64,000 nt of DNA from Adenophora triphylla var. japonica (taxonomy: Eukaryota > Streptophyta > Magnoliopsida > Asterales > Campanulaceae): assembly GCA_022495995.1 (NCBI GenBank), contig JAFEMH010005404.1, forward strand, positions 100,149-164,148, read 5' to 3'. The first letter of the stretch is position 1, and each line of letters starts with the position of its first letter. Positions 45,589-57,210 of this stretch are shown piece after piece. The notes below the pieces were generated by a model. It did no database searches and was not told the origin of the DNA. It saw only the letters and a program-made list of their open reading frames with translations. A program made the translations under genes and the position numbers.

Positions 45589-48500
45589 ATGACTGTGGAG
45601 GAAAGTATGTCAGGGGAAGTTGATAGATTTCCAATTGGTATGCGGGTTCTTGCTGTGGATGATGACCCTACTTGTTTGAAGCTGTTGGATAGACTGCTCA
45701 GGGAATGCCAGTACCAGGGTTTGTTCTCTTTTGCCTTCTTATTTGTTCTTCTTCGAGTTGATTTATATTTGGTTTTCCCATGTACAACTTTGTTTGTATG
45801 TGTATGTGTGTGTGTGTGTGTGTGTGTTTTGGGTGCTGATTTGCTTACCCAGTTCTGTTTTATTAAGATGATCTTTAATTTTTGAACTGTTTTCATATTT
45901 AGTCATGGATTTGGGTTCTGTTCAATTGGATTTATGGTCTCATATTTGGGCATCTTTAAGAAATTTATGTTAAATTTGTTATTATTAGTTCAAAAGATTT
46001 GATTTTTGGTTCTGCTCATGTGTGATTATGATTCAATATTGATAAATTCGTGTGGTTCGTTTTGTAGTATATACTGTTGATTGAGGGGGATTTTTTTATT
46101 TTTTTTAATATGGGTTCTATTTGTAATCCAAAATCTTATTGAAGCCAATTCTCATCAATATTGCTGATAGTGTTACAGTTTGAATAATTTTTCTTGAATT
46201 TGACTATGATTGTGTTTTTCTTTGTTGACTTAACATGATCCATGTCATTGGGTAGATTTAAGGTCCTCTAAAATCTTCTTGAAGCGTATTCTCAATAATA
46301 TTGCTATGATTTTGCAGTTACAATTGCAACTCAGGCAAGATCTGCTCTAAGGATGTTGAGGGAAAACCGAAACAGATTTGACCTGATCATCAGCGATGTC
46401 CATATGCCAGATATGGATGGTTTTAAGCTGCTGGAGCTCGTTGGTCTTGAAATGGACCTTCCTGTCATTAGTAAGCCCAAATATCTCAGTGATAAAAGTA
46501 TATTTTTTCACCAAATATGAAACATTTTGTATTTATTTTCTTATTTTGAATATGGTGCCAGTGTTGTCTGCAAATAGCGATCCCAAGCTTGTGATGAAGG
46601 GGATAACTCACGGAGCTTGTGATTATTTGGTGAAACCTGTTCGACTTGAGGAGCTCAGGAATATATGGCAACATGTTATACGTAAAAAGAAGGTTGACCC
46701 AAAGTCTCAAAAATCTTCCAGTCAAGATAAGTCAAACCAAGGCAGTGAAAGTGGTCAAGACCCCACAGATCAGAATGTGAAGATCAATAGAAAGAGAAAG
46801 GATGAGGAAGAAGAAGGTGAAGACAATGAGAATGAAAGTGAAGATCCGTCTTCACAGAAGAAGGCTCGAGTTGTTTGGTCTATAGACCTCCACAGAAAGT
46901 TTGTTGCTGCAGTTAACCAATTGGGCATTGAGAGTGAGTTCTTAGCAATTAGAATCACTCATTTGATATATACTCCCTTTATCCCATACTAAATTTTGCA
47001 TTTGACTAATCATCGTTTTTAAGGAATGTGCTCTACTTAGTTATACCTTGCATGTACGATGATAAAATTGCACTAAGACTATTTCCTTTTTAGAAACACG
47101 GCATTTAGTTTGTTATGGATCAAAAAGAAAGTGCCACATTCATTTTGGGACGAGGGGAGTACCTTTCATTTCCGTCGTGATTGTGCCCTTAATTTTATTT
47201 ATCTTGGTTAATGTTGCAGAAGCTGCTGTACCCAAAAGGATTCTTGATATGATGAATGTCGAAGGGCTCACTAGAGAAAATGTTGCAAGCCATCTCCAGG
47301 TACAAATATGTTGGTGCTTCATTAGTGAAACACAAATGTATGTCATATCTAGAGATTGTTCTGCCCTAACCATATACTCCCTCCGTCCCTAAATGTTTGT
47401 CCCATTTGACTTTTCAAACATTTTAATTTAGTGATTTTGAAGCTTTAATTTTGGTTATTTTTACGAACGCTTTGAAAATTATTGATAATATACACCGCCG
47501 TTATTTAATACTCCGTCCCTAAATGTTACAAGTTTTGAAAATTTAGTGATTTTGAAGCTTTAATTTTGGAAATGAGACTAACTTTTTGGGACAAAGGAAA
47601 AGGGGAAATGGGACAAACATTTAGGGACGGAGGGAGTAAATTTTATGCTGAGTTCCTTTTTTTTTTTTAAAACTTTTGCAGAAATATAGGCTTTATCTTA
47701 AAAGGATCAGCATGCAGCAAGCTAATATGGTTGCTACATTTGGGGGTAAGGATGGATCTTACATTCGTGTGGGCTCCATCGATGGAATTGGCGACTTTCG
47801 GACATTTAACGGATCTGGAAGGCTACCAAACGCAGCCTTATCGTCATATCCACCTTCTGGGATCCTTGGTAGATTGAATAGCACATCTGGTATGAGCCTC
47901 CATGGCCTCGCTCCTTCTTCACTTATCCAGCCAAGTCATACGCAAAACTTGAGCAACTCCATTAGTAGCATTGGGAAATTCCAGCCAGTTGTGTTATCAG
48001 CGGGCCAAAATACAAATTTATTTTCCGGGATTTCATCATCTTTTGATCTTGATCAGTTGCAGCCAAATAAATCCATTACCCAAAATGGTGATTTTAATTC
48101 CATGGATGACCCTAGAATCTTTACCGCTGCTAGCACCTTCTCAGATGCCAGGGTCACAGCTGGCATCTCTAGCAACTCCTTGCCCAGCGTTACAACCAAT
48201 CCTTTGATATTACAGGGGACCCCACAAACTGGTGGAGGTTTTATGAATCAGTCTTCTTTGAAAATGGCTTCTTTAGGATCGGAATCTTTCAATCTTGGGT
48301 TAGGTGGTGCTAATAATTTTCTTGATCAGGGAAGATGTAATGAGAATTGGCAGAGTGCTATGCAGCCATCTAATATCTCGTCAAATCCATTGCCATTGAT
48401 TGAAAACTTCCATGATCAGAGTCAGCCTAATAACATGAGATACAATAATGCCAATGGATTTTCTTCTAATAATTCCGTTAGTGTACCTCTAGAAGATTCC

Positions 48501-49952
48501 AGAAGCGGATGCCAAAAGCGTGGACCTTATACACAGTACTCAAGCAATGCCTTCAGTAACTTGGCATCTCTAGCCCCAGCCAACGGCGGTTTGGGCCCGA
48601 CAAAGGACCAAAATAGTGGGGTCTTCACTGGAAGGACAGATGTCCATTCATTTGAGAGATCAAATGGCGGGGCTTCGATGCTTGTGCAGCACAGTGAAAA
48701 TGAGAAGTCAACCCTAGAGTCAAAGTTGAGATCCAATGAAGACTACCTACTGCAGCAAACCAAGTTGCAGGGTGGTTTTGTTGCTAACGGTTATGATTCA
48801 TTGGATGATCTTATGAATGTCATGATGAAACGGGTATGTTATTTTCCAAACTTCCTCCATATTTGCATTTTGTTCGCAAGTTATTATCTGAAGTACTGTT
48901 GTGATTAGAAGATTACCATGTTTATCAAATTTACCTCATTATCTGACATAGAGTTCCTAATGAACGTATGCTAAAAACATTATGATCATCTTAGATAAGG
49001 AGCAAAGTGTCTTAATCTTGGTATATATATGCATTCTTACATGTATTTGTGTGACTTGTGTGGTCGATTTGAGATCTTTTTGAATCTTGTTATTTGCCCG
49101 AAAACAGAAGTAACAGGAAGTTATGGAACTGAAGAGCTATATAAAGTTGGTATTATGTTTGATATTAGTACCCCTGGGTACTAGATCCAACACGGATTTA
49201 CCATTCCCGTTTCTCTTCATGCTTTTACATGGCCACTTGCTAATACTTTACGACAATCTTTTGGGTTTAGAGATGTATATTTGCATTAACATATTATGGT
49301 CTGACTTTCATTTACCTGCAAGTGGTATATAAACTGCACTTGAAAAGTTGTACATGCTGCTTGTTTAAAATTTATATGCAAGTTTCTTTAGATATACTCC
49401 CTCCGTCCCACTATACTTGACACTTCTTTCCATTTTGGGCCGTCCCACTATACTTGACACCTTCCAAAAATAACCAAGTTTTTATATTTTTATATTCACT
49501 CTACCCCACCACTCATTCTCTCTCTTCATTTTCTACCACACATTTATTCAACCAACACTACTATTTACCCCACTCATTCTCTTTCTTCATTTTTCACCAC
49601 ACATTTTTTTTATTTTATTCTTTTTCCTTGGTTTTTGAACCCACCCCTTGGGTGTCTAGTATAGTGGGACGGAGGGAGTATAATTTATTTATTTATTGAA
49701 AGATTCAATGCTTCTATTCTGAAAGTAGATATTTCATAACTCTGATGCATCTTTTTACCAAAATGGTTGTTTTTTCCAATGAATGCATCCAACTCCCCCC
49801 CCCCCCCCCACCCCACACACACACATTTGGATATTTCCTTTCATCATTTTCAAAGGGTGGATTTGGTATTTGTGATGTAGGAGCAAGACGCAACAACTCT
49901 AATGGACGGAGAATTTGGATTTGACTCGTACAGTTTCGGGTCTTGTGTTTGA
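45589..49952 (+). CDS. Type-B response regulator (ARR10/ARR12-like)
   Basis: Nuclear transcription factor at the end of the cytokinin histidine-to-aspartate phosphorelay. Six exons: 45589-45718, 46318-46470, 46562-46933, 47220-47299, 47682-48833, 49881-49952; 652 codons plus TGA, all junctions GT..AG. Receiver, residues 18-135: acidic pair Asp24-Asp25, phospho-acceptor Asp70 ([10 protein letters not shown]) and Lys119 (DYLVKP). A Lys/Arg/Glu linker with RKRK (171-174) is a likely nuclear signal. GARP/Myb DNA-binding domain, 196-253: [36 protein letters not shown]. The Gln/Asn/Ser-rich C-terminal half is the activation region; it ends DSYSFGSCV as in ARR10/12 relatives. The start is the first ATG in frame before the receiver. 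MITEs lie in introns 3, 4 and 5. No lesion seen. Convergent with the CBP60 gene. Confidence 0.96.
45801..45827. repeat. GT microsatellite in intron 1 of the response regulator
   Basis: (GT)n run shortly after the first exon, inside the intron 45719-46317. Confidence 0.85.
46973..47159. mobile_element. Stowaway-like MITE in intron 3 of the response regulator
   Basis: CTCCCTTTATCCCATACTAA at left, TTGGGACGAGGGGAG at right, TA on both sides. Same insertion site as the MITE at 2781-2969, but a different body. Confidence 0.85.
47377..47636. mobile_element. Stowaway-like MITE in intron 4 of the response regulator
   Basis: CTCCCTCCGTCCCTAAATGT at left and ACATTTAGGGACGGAGGGAG at right, TA target sites; a second partial left end (CTCCGTCCCTAAATGTTA) sits inside at about 47511, so it may be a rearranged or double element. 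Confidence 0.93.
49397..49678. mobile_element. Stowaway-like MITE in intron 5 of the response regulator
   Basis: CTCCCTCCGTCCCACTATAC at left and GTATAGTGGGACGGAGGGAG at right, TA on both sides. CGTCCCACTATACTTGACAC is repeated just inside the left end. Confidence 0.95.
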
Positions 49953-50488
49953 TTTGACTTGGATGCTGCTAATCCATTGATGACAAAGAGGCTGCAAAAC
50001 GCTAATTTTGCTCTTTCAAGAATTTGTATCGATATGTAATATTCTCTCCTCTTCCTTAGATTTGCGTAGTCTCATTAAGTAGAATTGATGTTACTCAAAT
50101 TTTTCGAATCATGGTTGCAATATCTGAGGCCATGTTGGTTTCTTGGTAGTTTCAGTACTCATTTACTCAATGGACCTCTCCTTAGTGTTCATGGAATAAT
50201 GTTGATGAGGAACTGACATTTTCTTATATATTGTAGTAGTGATTTTTATAATTTGTCAGACTTGTTTGAATTGTTCCTCTTAGGTCTAAAGCACAGTGAA
50301 AATTGAAGTTTTTGGCCCTTTTCTCCATGGCCATGAAATAGGATAAGAGCCATAGAATTGGAACAATGTGCTAAAAAGGGACAATCTGGTGCTATAAAAG
50401 CTCTGCATGGGATTTAGGGAAGGATCGGTCCCACATTTGCTTAATATAGACAGTTTCCCCTTAAATTCTTAAAACACACTTACAAACA

Positions 50489-50552
<64 letters not shown>

Positions 50553-50932
50553 CAATTCATGAAAAACATATAATGGTATAGAGAGTAACAAAGTAATGTA
50601 TCAACTTATTGTTGCAGATATTACAGACTTGATTCTTGTAGTGTAGGGAGCAACATTGTCAAAGTATTGTACAAACTTCTTGTTACATGTATTACAGAAG
50701 ATTACTGTAATGTACAAGTAGGTCTTAGCATGCCCACCCTTGAAAAACATACAATACAAAACAACAGACTCTTGCTCTAATAATCTAGTACAAACCTGAA
50801 TCATCGGGAAGAATAACACATGTTCCTAAACCAGAAAAGAGACGCAGAAATAAACGAAATAAGAATTTTAAAAAATAAAACTACAAATCAAAAGTCAAGA
50901 CGGAAAACAATGTAAGCTTTCCGGAAGGCATG
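49953..50932. other. Shared 3' region between convergent genes
   Basis: Holds both 3' untranslated regions. A GA microsatellite of about 58 bases lies at 50493-50550, roughly midway between the two stop codons. No further ORF. Confidence 0.65.
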
Positions 50933-53900
50933 CTAGTCAAGCTCAACAAGTTGAGCTCTTCTCTCAGCAGCTTTCTTTCGTATAAAAATACCCCACCTTA
51001 GAGCAGCTTTAAGTTTAAGCCAACCAACAACAGCTTTTCCTGAACTCTTTCCAGGTTCTCTCCCATAGGCCGGATCCATCTGCTGCTCATAACCACCGTT
51101 ATAACCGTAGGACCCATCATCCGGATCGCCAAAAGATGGGCTCACACCAACTCCAACACCAAAATTCCTAAGCAATCTCTGCATATCATCACTCTCCAAC
51201 ATCTCTGAACTTCTCATACGAATTTCTTCCGAGAAAAAGTCCCCAAATCCTTGGTTATTATTATCCCTTGGAGCAGACCAATCTCCATAAGAGCCACCCA
51301 TCATGGATATTCCAGCTGACCCATAATCCATTGTTGCTTGTTGGGTATTATTTAAGTGAACTCCCACAGTAGAATCGGAACTTATAAATGGGAATTCAAT
51401 CAAGTGTGGGACTAGTTGGCTACTGGTTTTGTTTTGAAGTTGTGAGCTTGGTTCAGACAAGTGGGTGTATTGTTGTGAGGTCTGTGCTGTAGGGGTGTAC
51501 ATATTAGTAATTTGGTCATGATCAGCTGTCTGTGCGGGTGCTGGTAATGCTCGTGTTGCTTTCTTGTTATTTGGTAGTGCATTAAGAACTTTCCCATCAT
51601 ATTCTATGACTCGATTCCAATTCTCATATGCTCCTTTCACGAGTGAATCCACTGAAACCTGGTGAACATCATTCCATGTCAGCTTGTTCGAGTCAGAAAG
51701 TCAATTAAAATTGTAAATTATATTGTACAAGTTATATACAAACAAATAAAGCACATGCCTTAAAATGTTGATAAGTCAAATGCAAAATTTACAATGAAAC
51801 GGAGGGAGTATAAGATAACACTAGTCCTGACCTTTTGACTGTGGTTAAGGGACTCTAAGGAAATGAACTGTCCATCTGCAATGAGGCCTCTTAGCTCATA
51901 AATATGATTAAAGACCACACCAGTGCTGTGGGCTCCATCTCCATAATAAACATAGAGTTTCCCACCTAAGACACACGTCTTCGCATGCTCCACCGTATTG
52001 TCCCACATTCTATTTGACATACCACTTCCAAGTATCTAGATTATTCACGAAAATCACCAAAAAGATAAGACCAAAAAAATCAGGAAATTTGTTTTGTATA
52101 AAAAGAGAACTAAATCAAACAAAGAAAGAAGCCTTACACTTCTTAGCCGTTGTGGATCTCTAACAAGAATTCGAAGAAAATCTTCTACGGTGATGACTTC
52201 AGCCTTCACCAATTTCTTATGCAGAGCCCCATCCTTTGCTATTCTATCCAATCTCCAAACTTCATCTTGTAGAGCAGGTGGGTAATGTTTTTTGTATACT
52301 GCAAAGTAACATGCACTATCAAAATTTGGATTGCATATATACACACACACACACACACACCCCCTTCCGTACCATAATATTGGTTACTAAAATTGAATGG
52401 GCAGGAATTAAGGAAAAGTAAGTGTTGGAGTATGACAAGTAAAGTGGGGTAGGAAGATTTTTTTTTGTGAGTGTGGCAAGTGGGTCTCATTGACATTTGT
52501 TATGGGACGCCCAAAAGGGAAATAAGTAACCAATATTATGAAACAGAGGGAGTATATGTGTGTGTGTGTGTGTGTTGTGTGTGCATAGAGAGAAATTACA
52601 TGAATATTTTGTGAAAACTCACATTCTCCGCGGTGATCTTTAACAGCAAAAGCTTCAGTTTTGGCTTCGCGAACCCTGAGTCCATCACAATATCCGGGAG
52701 CTACCTTGACACCAAGCCTAAATTTTCTGCTCCTTATCCAGCTCGAATTATCAGTAAAAGTAAACTCCCCCAAAGTTCCTACTCCTTCTTTCAAGACTAC
52801 TTGTAATTCCCCCGTTACAAGTGGCCTTTTTCCTTCACGCTCCTTTACTTCGTGGCTTTCAAATTGTTCTTCAGTCCAATCTTCATCAGCTTCCTCATTA
52901 AAGTCACCTTCAAGCACCACCACATTCAATTTGGCTGCTGACTCCGGCCCAGTTTGGACAACGCTTCCTGTGTTTGAATCTACCAACACAATGTGAATGG
53001 CTGCGCCTTGCTCTCCCTCTACTTTCCCACCGGTGAATAAATGGGGTGGCATCCTTGTTCTAAAACATAGTTGCAAACAGTTTCCTTCCGCGACTTGTAG
53101 TCTTGGTGGTGAAGACCTGTCGAAAAACACACACACACACACACACAAATTGACAGTGTTAGATTACACTGTAATTCGTAAAGAAATATTGAAAATAAAT
53201 GAATGTCCATTTGAGATTTAAGGATCATTTTGAAAAATGTTGATAGAAAAAAATCATAAACGTTCTTACTATTCACTTTCAAAATTTTAGTTTTGCAAAA
53301 ATATAATGAACTATGAAAAGAAATTTGAAAAAAAAAAATATTTGGGACAATGTTATTTGAAGGTAAAGTTTCAAAAGGTCCATTCATTTTGGGACAAAAC
53401 AGGACATTCAATTTGGGAGAGAGAGAGAGTAAGTTTGAGAGGGCCATGGCACTCATTATAGTAACCATGAAATTATTTTGAGACCTGGTGAGAGGTATTT
53501 GAGATTATGCTGATGACCAGAACATTACCTCCCAGTAATCTGAGCATGACCTAATCGTGTTAAAGCACGCTCTACTTCTTCGCTAACCTGATATTTCCAT
53601 GGCAAAAGTACCCTATTAGAAGAAGTACAAATAAATCAAATGGCTGTGCCCAGATAAACCAGTTTTATACGCCATATCATGTACAGATAAATCAGTTTTA
53701 AATCATTAATTCTTTATTTTAAAACTGGTGTTTGAGTCAGCTGTTTGATATCAGACAGGTTATACATCTACATGCACAGTATTTAAAGGATGAAATATAA
53801 AAAGAACTCTAGTATTCAGGAGGTGCCGTAGATTTTCCCAACTATATATGAGCAGAGGGTTTCAAGGCCCACTTGGTAATTAATTGTTTTCGTTAAAAAA

Positions 53901-54977
53901 TATGAAGCTCTTATTCTTATAAATAATATTGGTTACAACTCACAATCTTGCGGAAGAGAGGCTCTAAAGAGGAGCAAAGTCTTTGCATACTGTCAACCTT
54001 CAATGCTTCAACAATTACACTGTAGAAGAAAGTACAATGTTCAGTTAGATGGACACATAATATTGAGACCAAACACATGTTTAGATTTTGTCCCCAAGTG
54101 AATGCCCAAGTTTCATTCAAGCATTCAGAGAATGTTTACTTCATATACAATTTAATGACAAGAATCACTTAGTTTTGCAAGTATAAAATGAAAAAGTGAT
54201 TTTTTTATTTTTTTAAATTTTTGCTAAAACATCATTTACGGACAAAGTCTTTCACAAAACTGACAAATCATTTTGGGGCCAAAAAAATTATAAAAATAGA
54301 CATTCATTTAAAGACGGAGGGAGTACTTCATTAAATATACTCAATAATCTGAGTAGATCTACCTGTGAAAATATGCAACTTCAAATGAACATGTAGAAAG
54401 TATTAGGTAACACAAAATTTGATGTTATAGAGTTTATATCTGAGCTAATATTTGGTCAACTACACTACATTTAGTTTCAAATTTCCATTTCTGCATCTTG
54501 GCCTATCTTGTCAATTAAAAACTCGGGAGTGAATTCCATCCTAACAAAAAGAGTTGCACTTTCTATTTTTGTCTATAACCAAAAAAAAAAGGATTATGAT
54601 CCGAGTCCAATATTACAATCTTCCCCATCAAATCCTTAATCTCCCCCAATCAAATATTTGCCACAAACACCTTGGTTGAACAGGACAACTCAAAAGTTTG
54701 GATGATGTTGGTGATCTAATACATTCAAATCTCAAATCTTTCCGATGTGGGTTAAGGGTATACATAAAGAATCCCAATATCGAAATTGAATGCTGAAATT
54801 AAAAAAATTCAATGATTTAACACAAAATAGAAGGAGAGGGGAAAGAATTAAGTCAACGCACCTGGCTAAACCTGGCATTTTGGGCTTCTTCAACTGAGGC
54901 ATACTATCATCTTGATCCTCCTGATTTTCCTCATACCCTCTCTTGTCAAATCCCCTTCCTCCTCTAGAACTTTCCAT
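50933..54977 (-). CDS. Calmodulin-binding protein 60 (CBP60) gene
   Basis: Plant transcription factor family linking Ca2+/calmodulin to salicylate-related immunity and growth. Seven exons on the minus strand: 54977-54862, 54019-53944, 53587-53529, 53116-52623, 52298-52138, 52035-51832, 51658-50933; 611 codons plus stop, GT..AG junctions. N-terminal [20 protein letters not shown] and [13 protein letters not shown], the DNA-binding core ([78 protein letters not shown]) and C-terminal [20 protein letters not shown], the calmodulin-binding helix of CBP60a-d type proteins (lost in SARD1), all fit the family. Length is normal. Intron 4 carries a MITE inside a dinucleotide repeat. The start follows the usual N-terminal Lys/Pro-rich lead. 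No break seen. The 5' half is repeated inverted at 62-64 kb. Confidence 0.96.
52358..52552. mobile_element. Stowaway-like MITE inside a microsatellite, CBP60 intron 4
   Basis: Body arms CCTTCCGTACCATAATATTG and CAATATTATGAAACAGAGGGAG are inverted partners. Left of it is (AC)n at 52341-52360, right of it (GT)n at 52557-52575, so the dinucleotide tracts themselves are also inverted partners. Confidence 0.8.
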
Positions 54978-55040
54978 ATTTAGAAAAATCTATACAAAAC
55001 AGAAACCTTAAAGTCCCAGAAACAACATTTCAAGAACAAG
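53125..55040 (-). repeat. Left arm of a large inverted duplication
   Basis: Exons 1-3 and introns of the CBP60 gene plus about 60 bases upstream of its ATG match the reverse complement of 62092-64000 nearly throughout. Confidence 0.94.
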
Positions 55041-55495
55041 AAAAATAAAATAAAATTGTTTCCCTTTTGTCACTAAATTGAGTCAACCTAGTTCACCTTA
55101 TGATCGGAAGTTTCATAGAAACAGATCCAGATTTTGGGTCTGTCTGAATATACAGATCTCTTGCATTATACTACTAGTATTTTAGTGTTGTATGTTTTGG
55201 TTTGGTGTGTGTCACATCACAGCTGTGTGTGGGGGTTTGTTTGGAATATTTAATTCAAGAAAATAGAAACCGCGTTAAATAAAACTATAAACTCATTTTC
55301 TCTTTCTTTCACGTGGGCGCAAATGGTTGATTTTTTACGGGTTGACAAAGTCAATTTCTTTTTGGTATTTACGGGCAGGGTCTGCACTCTGCACCAATTT
55401 TTTTTCTTGCAATGCTCCACCACCTTATGATCCAGATTTGATCCTGTCCAAAAATAAAAATTGGGCTTATAAAATTTCACGGGCAAGAAAGGATC
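54978..55495. other. CBP60 upstream region
   Basis: 5' untranslated region and proximal promoter of the CBP60 gene. Homology with the inverted copy stops near 55040. No clear TATA box chosen. Truncated by the Copia LTR starting at about 55496. Confidence 0.5.
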
Positions 55496-56224
55496 TGCAG
55501 GGGAAATATAGGGTCATGATCTTGATACTGAGGTCGGATATGTGATTGAATCGTGTATAATCCACTTTCAGAATAAAGTATTTCGACCCTTAATGTCTGG
55601 GTTACACAAAATCTTTATTGGGATAAGACAATCACGCAATTTATTTTCTAGGCAAAGAGAACAAATCAAAACTTGAAAATTGTTTTGCTTTCGTTATTGT
55701 TGTATCACTTGTGTTTTTCATGTGTTTTCAAACTGAGATCAATCTCTGTATATATATACAGATGGAGAGGTATCAGTAAAAGGGTATAACCAAAAAACAT
55801 GACTTTAGCCAAGCGATGTGTCTTTTAATTTTGAACTGGCACCTGTTCAGAACCGCCGGCCGAGTCAGGACTCGCTCGGCGAAAAAAGAGAGGTCCAAAA
55901 TTATTTTGCCCGGATGCACGGCCAGAAATAAAGCTATACTGCGCCGAGCAAGGCATTGCCTCGGCCGAGCATGACCGTCCGCAAACTTGGACAATCTGCC
56001 ATGCTCGCTCGGCCGAGTCAAGGACTCTGCTCGCCGAGCACAACAAAGAAAATGTGCTACCCTTTAACTTTTACTTCTTTATCGAGGTTGACTTCGTTTT
56101 AGCTCAAACGAGTGTGTACTCCACACTTTCCCTTACTCGTATCCGAGTCTAATACGAATCACATTGATCTCTTAGTAAATCACCATTACAATAAAACAAG
56201 TTGATGACACTAAAATCACCAACA
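55496..56224 (-). repeat. Decayed Copia element, 3' LTR
   Basis: Shares ATATGTGATTGAATCGTGTA, TAAAGTATTTCGACCCTTAA and other blocks with 60867-61677. Contains GC-rich words CTCGGCCGAG at about 55857, 55961 and 56010, unlike the AT-rich surroundings. Confidence 0.85.
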
Positions 56225-57210
56225 AATCCCTCCATTTTAGTGTAATCCTTTGATTTACTAAACTTTATAAATAACGAAACAAACGAATGCATAAATGAAA
56301 ATGTCTTGCGATTGAATTTTCATCTTAGTATAATACACATTTCAAATACTCGAGAATCGGGTGTCGTAACGATTGAACCCTTCAAACTCATATGAATACT
56401 GAAGATACTATACACATAAGTTCGGTACAATTCTCTTTGTTTAACCTTGACACTATTACAAGCCATGTGTCCATATTCAATAGTGAACATATAGGAAGCC
56501 AAGTCCTAGCTTCTTGAAGCGGCAAAACTTCATGTCCACATAGGTAGTTCCTTTTAATCTTGCACCCGCATTTGCATTTTTCAAAGGAACTATTAAGAAG
56601 ATATTCTTCAACCTAACACATTACTTGCAGTGTGTCCGAACACATACCTGAGAAAGATAATAACATGTGTTCCAATCTCCAACCGCGAGCTTCTCACATT
56701 GAATTCAAGCTTCTAACGTTGTATTAGAAGGGAATTGGGTATCTCACAATTAGAGGATTAAAATGGACTTTAATCCCATTCCCATTGCAGACTTATTTAC
56801 CAAGTCTCTGGCTAACCCCTTCGTCAAGTGGTCGCCCAAATTTTGTTGCTGACCGAACAAATTCAACCGATATCACACCATTCATGATTAACTCCCGAAT
56901 CATACTATGTCCGACACCCAAGTGTCTAGACTTGCCATTATAAATCGACTATAGGCCCTAGCCAAGGTGGCGACTATCACAATGGATAGACATTGGTGAT
57001 ATCGGTTTTGACCATAATGGAATCTCATATATCAAGTTTCAAGCCACTCGCTTCTTTTCCAAACAGCCCAATGCTACAAACTCGCATTCCATTGTAGAAT
57101 GTGTAATACATGTCCGCTTTTTAGAAGCCCAAGAAATGGCACCTCCTCCAAGCAAGAACACCCAACCACTAGTAGAAGATGAATCTTCTTGGTTGATCCG
57201 ACCCTAGCAT
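56225..57210. other. Copia 3' region, unreadable
   Basis: Corresponds to the RNase H end and 3' non-coding part of the element. Short Copia-like phrases on the minus strand (for example text near 57040-57160) are too broken to annotate. Confidence 0.5.

Noticed and set aside
47676..48908. Separate 410-codon gene
   Set aside because: It is exon 5 of the response regulator read through its donor site into the intron; starts at KYRLYLKR of the GARP domain.
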